From Berberis thunbergii (Eukaryota; Streptophyta; Magnoliopsida; Ranunculales; Berberidaceae): a DNA stretch of 64,000 bases. The DNA is taken from positions 472,906 to 536,905 of the forward strand of contig QNQO01000796.1 of the NCBI GenBank assembly GCA_003290165.1, read 5' to 3'. Under the pieces are notes generated by a model. That model was not told the DNA's origin and made no database searches. It saw only the letters and a program-made list of their open reading frames with translations. A program made the translations under genes and the position numbers. This document shows, piece by piece, positions 47,900 through 63,790 of this stretch (position 1 is its first letter; each line of letters opens with the position of its first letter).

Positions 47900-49111
47900 C
47901 AAATTCTTAAAACTCGTGTTTTTAAAACAAATAAAAAATATTTTGCTACTCCTCTTCTATTTTCAAAATCCAAGAAATGACATCCAATTTCTTATAGATA
48001 AAGTTTATGTTCGTCTTGCCAGTTGGAAATTTAGAGTGGTCTCGCAAGATGGTCGTACTATCATGATCAAATCGGTGGCAAATGTCATTCCTCTTTATAC
48101 CATGCTTACATATCTCCTCCTGATCTCGGTTACTAATTCACTTGACTCTCTGCAAATGGCAAAGATTACCCTCGCTCGTAAGATGGGAGGGCTCAATATT
48201 CTTCTTATGAGGAACATAAATCTTGGTCTTATGTCTAAGAATATTTGGTGTATTCTTGACTATTTGAATTATCTTAAATCTAAGCTTTGCATGTTTGTCT
48301 TTAAAAAAAAAAAAAAAAAAAATCTAAGCTTTGGAATTCTATTTACTTCCTAAAATATATAATTATTCTTCACTTCAATAAAACGAAGTCACGATATTAT
48401 TGGAAGGGCACTTTTAACTTCATTTCCCATGTATTACTTCATCTTCTTTGGCAAATTGGAGATGGTGTTCATATTGATTTTTGGCTTGATCCGTGGTTAG
48501 AAGCTGGTAAAAAACACCTTATAGCTGATGATAATAGTTTAAGAACTCTTCCCATTCCTGCATATGATGTTCTTGTTGTTGAATCTCATTGTCAGTTGGA
48601 ATGATAGTTTGTTAAAATCTTATCTTCCTGATTTTTAGTAGCCTAAATGTGAGACCTTAGACTGGGTGGATCTAAGGGTGAGGGTTGGAGCCCAATAAGT
48701 CGACTCAGACGAAAGTGTGCCGACATGGACGTTGGGCCCTAAGGGGGATGGACTGTGAGACCTTGGAGTGGGCGGACTTGAGGGTGAGGGTGAGGGTTTG
48801 AGCCCAATAGGCTCGAGAGAGATTGGACAAGCTACAAAAGGCGACATAGTCCCACATCGCCTGGGTACAAAAGGGGTTGTGCTACTTATGTGCGAGGTTG
48901 GATCCCCATAGTAAGACGCGTTTTAAAGCCGTGCGGGCTGGTTGGGCCCAAAGCAGACAATTTCTTACTGTGCGGATCGGGAGCACATAGCCACCCACCC
49001 CTTAAGAGACAACCCCCCCCCCCCCCCATCTTTCTTTCTTCTTTCTTCTTTCTTCTTCTTCTTTTTCTTTTTTCTTCACAGATAGCGTGTTTCGCTCACA
49101 GAATTCTTCTC

Positions 49112-49406
49112 TGACGCAGCGGGTTGCTAGGTGCGCCCTAACTTGCGAACTCACGAAGAAAAGAAGGTAAAATTCTCATACAGAGAAATAGATACTTAGG
49201 TTTTTTTTATTTGAAAACTTGATGCCTACATATTCATATTGACCTGGTATTTATACATGAATTGTTGCAGAAATACGAGGAAAAATACACGCGGGTCGTT
49301 GACTTTTGACACGCTGTGCGCTGCGCGTGAGCGGCACTTGGGCGGCGTTTGGGCGGAGTTCCTGTATCAGGGCGGCGCTTGGCGGCTTGGTGCAGTTCCT
49401 GCATCA
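49112..49406 (-). repeat. 3' LTR of the gypsy element
   Basis: 295 bp. Relative to the 275-bp 5' LTR it has extra GC-rich sequence in the TTGGGCGG/GGCGCTTGG part, apparently from slippage between short repeats. Confidence 0.92.
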
Positions 49407-52400
49407 GTTCTCCCCCTCTAGAGCACAACTCGTCCTCGAGTTGGAATAAGGCAACGGAGGTGGTCCATGGTACTCGTACAGATCTTGAACATTGAAGGAC
49501 TTCGAGATCGTATATGCGTTCGGAAGATCAATGACATATGCATTATCATTAATCTTGTAAAGGATTTGAAACGAACTTATCTTTTTTTGTTTAAGCTTGT
49601 TGTATTCTCCAGCTGGAAGTCGTTCTTTGCGCAAATGGACCATCACAAGATCCCTTTCATGAAATGATTTGTGTCTCCTGTGTTTGTCAGCGGCAGCTGT
49701 GTATTTCGCGGCAGATTCTTCCAACTTCTTTTTACTTCTCCATGAATGTTGGTTACCCTTTCAATCATATGGTCAGCCATGATGCTCATTCCTGGAAGCT
49801 TTGGTAAATGAACCAAGTCTAGAGTATGTAACGCGGGTCTAATGTAAACAATTTCAAAATGAGATTTACCACTTGAACGATTTGGCACATTGTTGTAGGC
49901 GAATTCAGCTTGTGGTAACACAATTTCCCATTGCCTTGGATTTTCCTTAATCAAGCATCGCAGCATATTCCCAAGGTACGATTTGTAACTTCCGTCTGCC
50001 CATCAGTTTGTGGATGACACGTGCTGCTATATTGTAATGATGTGTCAAGCCTTCTCCACAAGGTACGCCAAAAATGGCTGAGAAATTTGGTTATCACGAT
50101 CAGAAACTATGGTATTTGGTAACCCATGTAGACGAACGACTTCTCGAAAGAATAATTGAGCAATATGGGTAGCATCTGAAGTCTTCTTTCATGGAATAAA
50201 ATGGGTCGTTTTAGAAAAACGATCAATCACAACAAAGATAGAATTTGAACCTCTTTGTGTACGTGGGAATCTCAGGTTGAAATCCATTGATAAATCTTCC
50301 CAAGGGGCATTAGGAATTGGAAGTGGCGTATAGAATCCAATATTTTGAGCTTGTCCTTTGGCAGTCTGGCATGTATAGCATCGTTTGACAAACTTTTCCA
50401 CGTCACGCCTGAAATGCGGCCAGTAGTATCGAGCTTCCACCAGTAAAATGGTCTTATCTCGTCCCATGTGTTCACTAAGTCCTCCACTGTGTAGTTCTTG
50501 AATGATGTGCTCCCTAAGGGACCCTTGGGGAATACATAGACGATTTTCAAAGAATAGAAAACCATCATGTATTTGGTGTTTTTCAGTGGTTCCATTAGTG
50601 CACTTTTGCCATTTGTCCTTAAAGTCTTCATCCTTCGCGTACAAGTCTTTCAAATAATCAAATCCGATAATTTCACCTCGAACAAATGTCAGCAACATGA
50701 CTCGGCGACTTAATGCATCAGCGACTTTGTTCAACTGTCTTGACTTGTGCCTGAGTGAAAAGTGAACCTCTGGATGTAGCTAATCCATCGTGCATGCTTC
50801 CGATTTGCTTTGGAAGAATTGTTGAGATACTTAAGAGCCTTATGGTCCGTGTTGAAGATGAATTCCTTCTGCACTAGGTATGACTCCCATTGTTGCAATG
50901 TGTGAACGACCGCATACAACTCTTGATCATATGTCGACCATTTCTTTCTTGAGTCTTTAAGTTTCTCACTAAAAAAAGCTATTGGTTTCATCTCATGGGA
51001 TAGAACAGCTTCAATGCCTACCCCTGAAGCATCACAATCGACTTCGAACATCTTCTCAAAGTCGGGAAGTGCAAGAACTGGTGCATTTGTCAATTTTTCC
51101 TTTAAAACTGCAAAGCTTTGTTCTGCTTGATCTGTCCAAGCGAATTGTTTCTGCTTTAAACAATCCGTGAGAGATGCGGCGATAGTACTGGAATTCTTCA
51201 CGAACCTCCGGTAAAATGTCGCTAATCCATGGAAACTTCGAACTTCTGTAATTGTTCTCGGTGTTGGCCACTCGCGGATAACTTTCACCTTTTCTTGATC
51301 AACCTTGATTCCATCAGAGCTTAGGACAAAGCCCAAGAATATTAAGCTATCTGTCATAAAGCGACACTTTTTCAGATTAGCATACAACATGTTGGCCCTC
51401 AATGCTTCAAAAACCTCTTTCAAATGCTGCAAATGTTCTTCCTCACTACTTCTATAGATAAGGATATTGTCAAAATAGACGACAACGAACTTTCCAATGA
51501 AAGTCTGAAGTACCTAATTCATTAGCTTCATGAAGGTACTCAGAGCATTGGATAATCCAAAGGGCATAACTAGCCATTCGTATAGTTCTTCATGTGTTTT
51601 GAACGTCGTCTTCCATTCATCTCTAGGACGACCATGAATCTCAATCTTAGAAAATACTTTTGACCCTCCCAATCTATCCAGCATGTCATCCAGTCGAGGA
51701 ATGGGGAAACTGATATCGTACCGTGATTTTGTTAATAGCTCGGCTATCAACGCACATCCTCCAGCTTCCATCTTTCTTCGGTGTTAGGAGTGCAGGCACG
51801 GCTACGGGACTCATGCTTTCACGAACCAAGCCCTTCTGAAGAAGATTTTCTACTTGTCCTTGTAGAATCTCATATTCTTTGGGACTCATGCGGTAGTGTG
51901 GCAAGTTAGGCAAGCTTGCTCCTGGGATAAGATCAATATGGTGTTGAATATCTCTCAATGGTGGAAGTCCAGCATGTAGTTCGTCGGGAACGATATCGCT
52001 GAACTCTGCTAGTAGAGGTTGAACTGGTTCTGGCACGCTTTGTGAGGTAGTTGTCTCTTTCAATACTAAAATGAGATTGGTCTTGGCCTTCGAACATGTC
52101 GGATTTTCTGGCTGCCTCATTGGGGCGAGAATAATCTTCACACGGTCCTTGTAGAATGTGTAGGTATTGCTCTTACCATCATGCATCGTTTTCAAGTCGA
52201 ACTGCCACGGTCAACCAAGTAGCATATGACATGCATCCATATCGACAACATCGCACAATACCTCATCTTGGCACTTGCCGATAGAGAAAGGTATGCGACA
52301 TTGCTCCGTTACTCTTGTTTCACTAACATCTTTGATCCACCCCAATACGGTCGGAAATGGATGATGCAGAGTTGGCAGCTACAGTTTGCCCACCATAGTT
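49404..52400 (-). pseudogene. Gypsy pol: protease end, reverse transcriptase, RNase H, integrase
   Basis: From high to low coordinates: end of the protease region (CDVVDMDACHMLLG, about 52250); reverse transcriptase ([40 protein letters not shown], then [20 protein letters not shown] at about 51530); RNase H (FEVDCDASGVGIEAVLSHEM, YDQELYAVVHTLQQWESYL, DHKALKYL, about 51060-50780); NKVADALSRR; the integrase zinc region (HSGGLSEHMGRDKT ... CYTCQTAKG) and core (LSMDFNLRFPRTQRGSNSIF); and the C-terminal module ([19 protein letters not shown]) to a stop at 49404. Frame breaks occur near 51690-51770, 51500, 50735 and 50000-50190. The catalytic YVDD region near 51475-51490 is readable but crosses a stop. 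Confidence 0.92.
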
Positions 52401-52403
52401 TTG
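52401..52403 (+). repeat. Left 3-bp target duplication (TTG) of the complete CACTA
   Basis: TTG directly before CACTACAAG at 52404 is repeated at 58391-58393 directly after the right end, the duplication length typical of CACTA elements. Confidence 0.9.
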
Positions 52404-52423
52404 CACTACAAGAAAACTGTATT

Positions 52424-52710
52424 TTAGCGACGGTCACCAAAGGTATACAGCGACGGTTATGACTGTCGCTAAATAAACAGCGACGGTTACAAAACCGCCG
52501 CTAATAAAGGCGTCACTAGGTCATTCAGTGACGGTTTTAAGCAACCGCTGGCATAACCGTCGCTAAATACTATACAACGACGGTTTAATGTAGCGACGTT
52601 TATAACCGTCGCTAAATACAATTTAGCGACGTTTATAAACCGTCGGCAAAATTCAATGAACAATCCAACTTTTTGCCTTTAGCGACGATTTGCAACCGCC
52701 GCTAAATTCC
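52424..52710. repeat. CACTA subterminal array, left
   Basis: About a dozen copies of TTTAGCGACGGTTnT and its reverse complement AACCGTCGCTAAAT. Confidence 0.88.
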
Positions 52711-53104
52711 CTTTGATAATTCAAATTTTTTTTACCATATAAAAATCATATTTTTCAACCTGTAGTGTTTTCTTTTCATTGGGTGCAGATAATTTATCCA
52801 ACATATGCACTACAACTTTTAGACTCAAATCAAAAATCAAATATAAACAACGACACTAAACTAAACTCATATGATATCATCATCATACATTAAGAGGAAC
52901 TTTAATTTCATTTCAAAATCAATATTATACATGGTCTAGAAGAAAATTACAAATTAAAATTGTTACAAATTGTCAATGGACATAATCAAATTTTCAAAAA
53001 AATAATATTACAATCACAACAAAGCCAGTCCGATCTCACTCTGTTTTTGTTCCACCTTCCCCGTCTTTGAGGTGCTCTTTAAGTGTATGAACTTTGATTT
53101 CCCA

Positions 53105-53885
53105 TTATTCACCATCCCATGCTGGATTCATTTCTGGCAAATTGTAGTCCTCGGGTCTCAATGACAACTCGAAATCTGGGAGGTCAGGCAATGAATTGAG
53201 AGCTCTGCAGAAAACCATGCAATTGAGAGTCCAGTTACTAAATATCCATGCATTTTCATGTAGGAGAAAACAAAGTATGCTTACTTCTCTTGCTCTAACA
53301 GGTAACCATACTTCTGAGATTTCTTCGATGCAATGTCTGGAATTTTGTGATACAAGTGCTTCATAACACCCCATAGTGGAGCAGCCCTGCAAAACAAGTA
53401 AACAAAGAACATAACAAAAACAATATAACAACCAAAGCTATTCAAGTAGAATGTTAGGGTGAGAAAAGAGAACTGAAATTGATTGCAACCTAGTCACTGG
53501 ACTTGCAACGCAAAAGGATATTCAAAGCAAAAAGATGTTATACATATGTACCTGTAAATCTAAGATAAGCTAATATTCAAAGCAGAGAAAATGCAAAGCA
53601 CAGAAAAAGCAAAAAGATGTTATACATATGTATCTATAAATTGATTGCAAAATTCAAAGTAGAGGAAAGGCAAAAAGATAAGCTAATATTCAAAGCAGAG
53701 AAAATGATAATCATAGTTGAACAAAGGAAGGTGTTATACATATGTACCTGTAAATCTAAGACATTAAGTCAACCAAAATAGTCAAAATCAACATACCCGT
53801 CTGTGCTTCTCAATGATTGATTCCCACCACTGCAAAATCCCAAACTATTCCAAAGTTCCTTGAACATATCAGTCTTCCTACATAC
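53105..53885 (-). pseudogene. Captured exons of an unrecognised host gene
   Basis: Three exon-like segments with AG/GT borders: about 53797-53880 (KTDMFKELWNSLGFCSGG), 53287-53388 (AAPLWGVMKHLYHKIPDIAS then KKSQKYGYLLEQEK) and 53105-53210 (ALNSLPDLPDFELSLRPEDY then NLPEMNPAWDGE and a stop). They read as the C-terminal part of a soluble protein. I do not recognise the family. Good composition and splice sites argue for genuine captured exons. Confidence 0.55.
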
Positions 53886-56150
<2,265 letters not shown>

Positions 56151-56162
56151 CCTCCAAAGGAA

Positions 56163-56235
56163 GAGTAGCAAACAATGGAGCACATGCCTCAGAACTCATA
56201 GATTTCTCAGTTGGGAGAAATACAGTTTTAACCTG
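56163..56235 (-). pseudogene. Possible captured exon, unknown gene
   Basis: Bounded by an AACAG acceptor and GT donor; encodes [20 protein letters not shown] then FATLPLE. Not recognised. Confidence 0.35.
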
Positions 56236-56467
56236 TTCAATCCAATAAGAAAAGTGTTACTTCTGTGGTTTAACATGTGCAATTATGCATCATATTCAAT
56301 CTGATTAATGTAAAGTGTAAACATGAAAAGAATTCTTGGTGGGAAAGAATAACAGGCTACCATCACCGGCAATAGTAGAGCTGTGGATTGGGATCATCTG
56401 ATGACAATCCTGGGCACATGCTTCACTTTCCAATAATCTTCTCCTTTTAAAATCTTCTTGCATGTCA

Positions 56468-56743
<276 letters not shown>

Positions 56744-57319
56744 CTATACAAAACAGGAAGTAGTGAATAAAACAACAACAATAAAATGAAACAGAGACGA
56801 TAAAACTAATCCACACAAACTTTCCCATTTACCCATTTCTAGAATACTTGCCAACATATTATGCATGTTTTGTGCCCTGATGCTCTATTCAAAACCCTTG
56901 TTTTTTTTTTCATTCTAACTCGGATGGAGTTTATGTAACTAGTGTAACATATTACTAAACCACTGAATTTCTGAACCAGTTACATCAAAAGCCAATATTA
57001 AAAAATGGGTACTTTGTTTCTCCTCTCAAACCCAAAACTCCAAAGCCAACTACAATGTTCAATTTTGCACTAACATTCCAGCGAAAAGAAAAATTGTTTT
57101 CAAAGGTCATTCAAAACCAAACCTTCGGTTGTAGGAAATAATCTGACCTGATTTGTTGGGAACCTGCATTCGACTGCTGGGTTTCTGATGTGAGTGAGAG
57201 CGAATGACACTCTATGACCTAAAAACCCCAATTCAAACCAAAATCAAACAAAAAGAACAATAAAAAAACCATAAAACGATTGAATCAGTAAATCTGACCT
57301 ATTTGTACATTGGGCACAG

Positions 57320-57480
57320 ATCAAGGTTGGATCTTGTTAATGGCATTGCAGAAAACAAGACCATTTCTCAAGCAGGAGACAAATTTGGATTCTGATGGCT
57401 GGTTCGGTAGCCCGAGCGTTCCCATGAAGGTTTCGAGCCACACCGCAGCTTGGTATCTCCTCAAAGCAGTTGAACAGTCA
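57320..57480 (-). pseudogene. Kinesin-14 (KCH-type) calponin-homology domain fragment
   Basis: The minus strand encodes RRYQAAVWLETFMGTLGLPN, then PSESKFVSCLRNGLVFCNAI and NKIQP, the first helices of the CH domain found at the N terminus of plant-specific kinesin-14 proteins that link actin and microtubules. A stop follows directly. Motor domain absent. A nearby segment (about 57165-57215) may be the next exon but is not clear. Confidence 0.88.
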
Positions 57481-58213
57481 AAGAAGAGAGAGAGATGAGT
57501 GAATCGCTGAATCAATAAACAGAGGAAGCAAAGCAAAGCAAAGCAGCAAGCAAAAAGAAAGATAGAGAAGAGAGAAAACCTGCTTCTTCAGCCTTTCTTG
57601 AAGCCAAAATGAAGTCGTGAAGAACGATTCTTCAAAAAGTGTAGAAACCCTATAACAAAGAGAGTGTGAGAGAGAAAGGGGAGAATTTTCTCAACATCCA
57701 AACTCAAATTGATGAACAATACCAACAACAACAAGAATCGAAATGAAAGAGGAGGTGTCGACATTCACAGAGATGGAGGAGAAACTTATCACATCTAACA
57801 AACCCTAATTGCATCTCTCACACCGAACGAATTCGACCAAGAAACACCAAAACCTAAAACTCGAAGAACACAGAATCTCTGTAAAATGAGGAGAAACAAG
57901 AATCCCTGCCTTCAAATTGAGCATAAAAGAGAAGAAACAATCATCAATTTGATGGATTGTTGTTCAAAATCACTAAAAAATCGGTCGAGTATCTCTTCTT
58001 TTGCGCTGCTTTTCCCTTTTTTGTTGATTTATTTTGTTAATAGAGTAGAGAGAGAGAGAGAGGAAGGAAGAAGAAGAAAAGATGGAAGCAAACATTGGTG
58101 GGAGCGGTGATAGTGGTGGTGGTGAGTGGTGGACGAGCTAAGGGGGAAGAGGAGGATGGAGAGTGGAGATGGAGATGGAGAAAACAAGGATAGGGTTTTA
58201 AGGGTCAGTTGGG

Positions 58214-58378
58214 TGAAAAAATCGATTTTTATTTATAACGACAGTTAAACCCGTCGCCATTAAATCAAACCGTCGTTAAACAATATTATTCTACGACGGT
58301 GGAACAACCGTCGTTGAATAAAGTATTTGGCGACGGTTCTTTCAAAATGTCGCTAAATAACCGCCGCTAACTTACCTA
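58214..58378. repeat. CACTA subterminal array, right
   Basis: At least six copies of the same GCGACGGTT/AACCGTCG motif as the left array, ending next to the terminal repeat. Confidence 0.88.
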
Positions 58379-58393
58379 TTTCTTGTAGTGTTG

Positions 58394-59675
58394 GAAACAA
58401 TGTTTTCGCTACTGCCATGTCAATGATAAGATCACATACGCGTTGATTAACAATGCACTGGGTTTTGAAGATGTTGTGCCGCTGGATGTCCTCATCTTTC
58501 TTTGGGTATACATTAGTCGCCTTACTAAGGATACACCATCATCTTCATAAGTGAGTTCTTTGGTTTCGCTTCCTCCTCAGACTCGTCTCTGGATAATCTT
58601 CGCCTCCTTCAACGCCATCATCATGTGTGGCTAAATTGACTGATTTGTTCAGACGACATTGAATAGAATAATGCCATGTTTGCCCGCAACGGTAACATTT
58701 GTGGCCTCTTGGAACACATAAGGGTTGTTGGAATTGGGCTTGTTTGCTGCCTCCCTTTGAGGTAGTGCTACATGTTGTTTTTGAGGCTGGTTTGGCTTAG
58801 GCGCCTCAACTTGTGGTCTCACCATTGCCTTCCCTTTGCTTAGGTCAGGTCTTTGAGGTGCTGAAGATTGGTACGACACTGGATTGCGTAATCCCCTTTT
58901 ACCAAGTTGTGTTCAATCTTCAAGGCAAGTTGAATGGCACTGGAAAGTGTGTTGTGTGACTGTTTGAAGTTTTCGTCTTGTATGTTGGCACGAAGTCCAT
59001 CGACAAATATGAAAATTTTCTGACTTTCAGATTCTCGAATGTCCACACGAAGCTTGTGAAATTTGGTAACATACTCTGACACAGTCCGGTGTGCTTGCCG
59101 ACAATGCTGATAGCGACTAAAGAGTGTTTGCTCATAATCTGGAGGTAGAAAGTGCTCTTTCATCAACTGCTTCATACGCCTCCAAGTTCGGACTTTGTTC
59201 TTCCCTTGTCGGATGCGTGTGGTTTGTAGTTGGTCCCACCAAGCTAACGCGCCTCCTTTAAGTCGATAGGCTACCAACTTGACCTTCATGTATTCTTCAG
59301 TCTCCCAATAGTCAAAGAATTTCTCCACTTCAGCTAGCCAATCAAGAAATTCTTCAATCACGAACAGGCCATCGAAATATGGAATTTCAATCTTCATACG
59401 ATAGTTGTCCTATCGTCTTCCTTGGTCGGGTCCAGGAGTAGTTGGTACTTCATCATCACTATTTGTATCCTGTTTTGGATCAAACTCATTTCTAAGCCTG
59501 AAATTGTCACGGTGATTATTGGGTTATCTCCATCGATTGGTTTGTCTCGCCTCGGCTGTCGAAGATTGTTGTTTCGTCCGCCAATGAGTTGAGTCAAATT
59601 CTCGATCATTGCTTCTAGATTTTGTAACCTTCTTTCAACTGCTTTCACAGACTCCTTTGTTACAAATATCTCCAC
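58394..59675 (-). pseudogene. Gypsy gag and start of protease
   Basis: From the ATG at 59675: a coiled N terminus (AVERRLQNLEAMIENLTQLI), then the retrotransposon gag domain (FLDWLAEVEKFFDYWETEEY, KLVAYRLKGGALAWWDQL, LFSRYQHCRQAHRTVSEYV), and a zinc knuckle CYRCGQTWHYSIQC of the C-x2-C-x4-H-x4-C type near 58670. The protease start (NIFKTQCIVNQRVCDLIID) lies near 58450 and is shifted in frame just before the CACTA insertion at 58390. Frame changes near 59395 and 58860-58880. Confidence 0.9.
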
Positions 59676-60595
59676 TTGTTGATTTTGCTGGCTGACTCCA
59701 TGTCAGATTTTTTTTATAACAAGTACAAACACAAATTACAAAGTACAAGATTCTTTTTTTTACGCGCTGTCCCCGCGCACTAAAAAAATTTACTCTAAAA
59801 AACAAACACCCAAAAATTGTCTTATCCTTTTTGTCTCTTCCCCTTCTTTTTTTTTTATGACAAACCCGCTCAACAAATGCCAACTACCACACCTACCTTT
59901 TTTATGACCTGTCTTTTTTTTTTCCACGTACCCCTTTACCTCACGCACAAGTAAATCACAAATGCCAAAACCCTTGCTCTTTTCTTCCTCTATATCTTCT
60001 CCTTCCAGGAGGTTCTTCTTCCCTTCTACAACTCTACAAATCTTCTCATCTACAGATCTTCTCCTCTACAAACTCTCCCTTCACTTCTACAAACTCCCCC
60101 TTCTCCACTTTCTTCTTCCAGAAGCTTCTTCTTCTACTCACACTTTCATCTCCTTTTTTTTTGTTGGAGCGGAATGGCGAGGGTGCCTTTGGTGGTGCCG
60201 AGGGTGGCGAGGGATCCTTTGGTGGTGGCGAGGGTGGCAGATCTGGTCGAGATCGAAGAGATATGTGATAGGAACAGAACAGATCTAGTGGTGAGTTTGT
60301 TTGGGATATGTGATAAGAACAGGGAAAACGAGATTATTATTTTTTTGGTTGGTTTTGGGCTATTGGTTGGTGATGTTGATGACGGTTTTTTTTGGTACTG
60401 AAACTTTGAGTTTAGTACTCTGGGACTTTTGGGTTTTCTGGTTGGTGGTAATGAGATGGGTTTTGGGTATCGGTCTTGGCTATGTATTTTTTTTTTTTGG
60501 TTCGGGTTCAGGGTTACTGGATGGTGTGTGGTGGATTTGGGTCGTCGGTGGTTGTGTTGAAAGTGGTCAGGAAAGCTTCGCCTGGATCAGAGGAA
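59676..60595 (-). other. Gypsy 5' leader
   Basis: Noncoding sequence between primer site and gag, with CTT-rich (59960-60140) and GGTGG-rich (60175-60240) stretches that create long meaningless open frames on the plus strand. Confidence 0.75.
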
Positions 60596-60608
60596 GGCTC
60601 TGATACCA
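60596..60608 (-). other. Gypsy primer-binding site (initiator tRNA-Met type)
   Basis: Reverse strand TGGTATCAGAGCC, two bases inside the 5' LTR. Confidence 0.94.
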
Positions 60609-60610
60609 AT

Positions 60611-60885
60611 TGACGCAGCGGTTGCTAGGTGCGCCCAAACTTGCGAACTCACAAAGAGAAAAAAGGTAAAATTCTCACAGAGAGAAATAGATACTTAGTT
60701 TTTTTATTTGAAAACTTGATGTCTACAGATTCATATGAGCTGGTATTTATACATGAATTGTTGCAGAAATACGAGGAAAAATACACGCGGGTCGTTGACT
60801 TTTGACACGTGTGCGGCGTTTGGGCGGTTCGGCGCTTGGGCGGAGTTCCTGTATCAGGGCGGCGCTTGGTGCAGTTCCTGCATCA
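60611..60885 (-). repeat. 5' LTR of the gypsy element
   Basis: 275 bp, same ends as the LTR at 49112-49406, followed by the TTCTC target duplication. Confidence 0.93.
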
Positions 60886-60890
60886 TTCTC

Positions 60891-63104
60891 ACCGGACTTC
60901 GTTCGAATGATTACTTCGCGGAATCTTGTCCCTTGTCCTTCATTTCTTCTCTTCTTCTTTCCCTCTTCATTCTCTCCCGTTTTTTTTTTCGCGGAAAAAA
61001 AAATTCAGTTTTCATATTTGTGGGTTTGACGGGTTGGGTTGATTGATTAGTTTGCATAGCTCCAATTAGCCTTTTAGGGGCATTTGTGGCGTCATTTGGA
61101 GCCCGTAGACCCACAAGCAAGGGTGATTTCGGGGTTGGCTGGAATTTTCAAAAAAAAAAACTGGGTGCATGTCCGTTAGGAAGGTTCTTCGACGTGAATC
61201 CGAGCTTTGGGCGCGTGGGTGAGTTGAAAATTCGTGACTCCGAGTGTTCTTAGACCTATTTCCGACTGATGTGCGGTTCGGAAGCGATCAGAGTAGGGTG
61301 GGTTTCGTTGGGGTGTTTGCCGGATTTTTTTGCCTATAAATTTTTCTTTCAGTCACGCGCCGATTATAACTTATTTATTTTCCCAGATTTCGGCTAGTTT
61401 GCTTACATTTGAGTCCGCCTTGCAATTAAAAAAAATTCCGTGGTCACGCATTCGCTGTTTGCAGTTGGGAGCTTCAACCAATAGGATTTGGGTTCTGAAA
61501 ACCCATTCTGCTCAGGTGAGTGTAACTATAATAATATTTATTTTGAGAAATAATTATTTTAAATCCTGAATTCAATTTTTACATTATACCGTCAATTGTC
61601 TATAATTGAATCGAAGTCCGAAATTCGGAGTTTTTAGAGATTTCGATGGATGTGTTGGTTCTTTTGTGAATGAATCACGTATTGAGTTTTCTGAGAGCAT
61701 GATATACTTGAATGAAATCGAATAGTGGATAAATTTGGGTGTGATTAGGCTTTGGTGTAATGACATTGGGCTTGTATGCTTCGTTTTGAGTTTGCATGTA
61801 TGTCATATTTTACCGTAGATTGCCGAGTCTTGAGTATGTATGATAGTTCGACTCGAATAAAATTATTGTGGTGAATTGGGTCATGTTGGGACCCTAGTGT
61901 AGTCATGGATTTATAAAATTTGCCGAATTGATTATGGTTACACATCTGTTACATTTGATTATGTACAGACTCAGATTATGTGCATGTTGATATTAATGCA
62001 TCTTTACCCCGCTATAATGTCTATTGTGTCGATGCTTAGGAGCTTGCTCGCATCGTGAGTTGGATGGCTTGAGATGACTTACACCAGACATTGAGGACGC
62101 TATTGCATGTGGCAGTTTGCTGAGCTGTGGTGAGCTCCCGCACGCACTTGCCACTAGAGAGTGTAGTAGGACGAGTCCCGAAGGACGTGCTTTGCAGATT
62201 ACTCGCTTTCCCTCCAAGCGCACTTGAGTTGGATTTGTATTAGGTTGGCCGTGTTAGGCAAGTCGTTTGGGACGTTTGAGTTTGTATCGGGCATATGACA
62301 CCCCATTAGGATACAAATAAGCCCAAAGTGGTACTGGTGCACGTTGTGGGATGTGTCTGGATGAGACACATTCGTAAGGTATGTGGATACCTACGATATT
62401 AGACACTTACATAGAATTTTTTGGATTCGACTTGATTGCTATACCTAGGAGACAATGAAGAATTATGAGATTATCTTTATTTTCATCGCTTGATATTTAC
62501 CATGTTTGAATTACATGTAATGATCGGCATATCTCGTAAACTTGTAGTTATTGTTGAATCTGAAATGCTTGTGTTGGTGCTTGAACTTAGAAATATTATC
62601 CTTAGAGACACGGTGTGATTTAGACTTTAAAACTTGTTACTTATCCATTATTGTGTGGCATAAATTTTCCTTGTATATTATTATGTTATTTGTATTTAGT
62701 TCGCTCACACTAGTTAGCTTTGTGTTTTGCTGACCCCGCAAGGGATGTGCTTCTATTGAGTGCATGCAGTGTTTATGTTCCTGCTGATCGTGGCGCTTAG
62801 GCCCGGTTTTCCGCTGTAGGTGTGTTTTGTGTTGTTTGGTCGTGTCCACCCTGTACGGATATGTTTTGCTTCCTTTGTATTATCAGGTGTATTATCTTGT
62901 TATACTAGATGTTTGTATATTGGTTTTTCGCAATGACTCTAGCAGGGCAAATGAAATATACTTATTTTGTTCAAAATTTATCGTAGTTTTATTTATGTTT
63001 GATTCTCATATTAAAATGTGTTATATTATGATGTTGTGGTCGATTATGATCCGCCTATATTATGGGTTAATTCACACATCGACACGCTGCAATTTTCGTG
63101 GACA
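60891..63104. other. Right part of the large solo LTR
   Basis: Noncoding. Short open frames throughout have no recognised similarity. Ends TTTTCGTGGACA next to the CTAAA duplication. Confidence 0.7.
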
Positions 63105-63790
63105 CTAAATCTGTAAAATTCCCGTTAAGGCCCACTACTAGAAAATACAAACTCTTGTGGGGTTCGGATAAGAGAGGTGATTTCAAGGTTAAAACAATTT
63201 TTAGATCGCTTAATATCAATCGCAATATTGGTTCATCTGTTGCATCTTTTGATCCAAATTTAGTTTTGAACATTTGGCATGCTAGCTGCCCCATGTCTAC
63301 TTCGTTTTTTATTTGAAAATTCCTTATAAATATTCTATCTATATCCAGTAAACTGACTTATCATCATCATATTCAGATAGATAATATTTGTAATCTTTGT
63401 TGTAAATATAAGAATATGTTGTCCACCAATTTTGCAGTGTTATATCTCTTTTAGATGTAGACTTCTTTCACCTTGTCCCATTGATTCGAGTAAAACTAAT
63501 TGTAATGTATTCCCGAATTTATCTGGTCTGTGTCTCGTTCTCCTCCAGAACTGGATTCCATTTTCTTTTGCTCAATCGTTGTTATTCCTCCATCCATTTC
63601 GCAAGTGTGAAATGAATGGTTTTTATTTTATTTTATTACAAAACTATATATGTGAGAGATTTTTAAGAGTTCTTATAGGAAAATGGTCTCATTGGGAAGC
63701 TGAATTCTTTATGCAAAGTGGCTCAAAATTCACTTTTGATTCATGAGTTGAATGTTAGGGACTTAGATGACAAACTTTTAAGGTCAGAAC

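Noticed and set aside
48648..49010. A separate MITE or TRIM element
   Set aside because: The sequence resembles a widespread plant repeat, but the CTAAA duplication and TG/CA ends place it as the left part of the larger solo LTR.
59962..60603. Overlapping plus-strand frames of 75-108 residues
   Set aside because: They sit in the noncoding leader of the minus-strand gypsy element and arise from CTT- and GGTGG-rich sequence.
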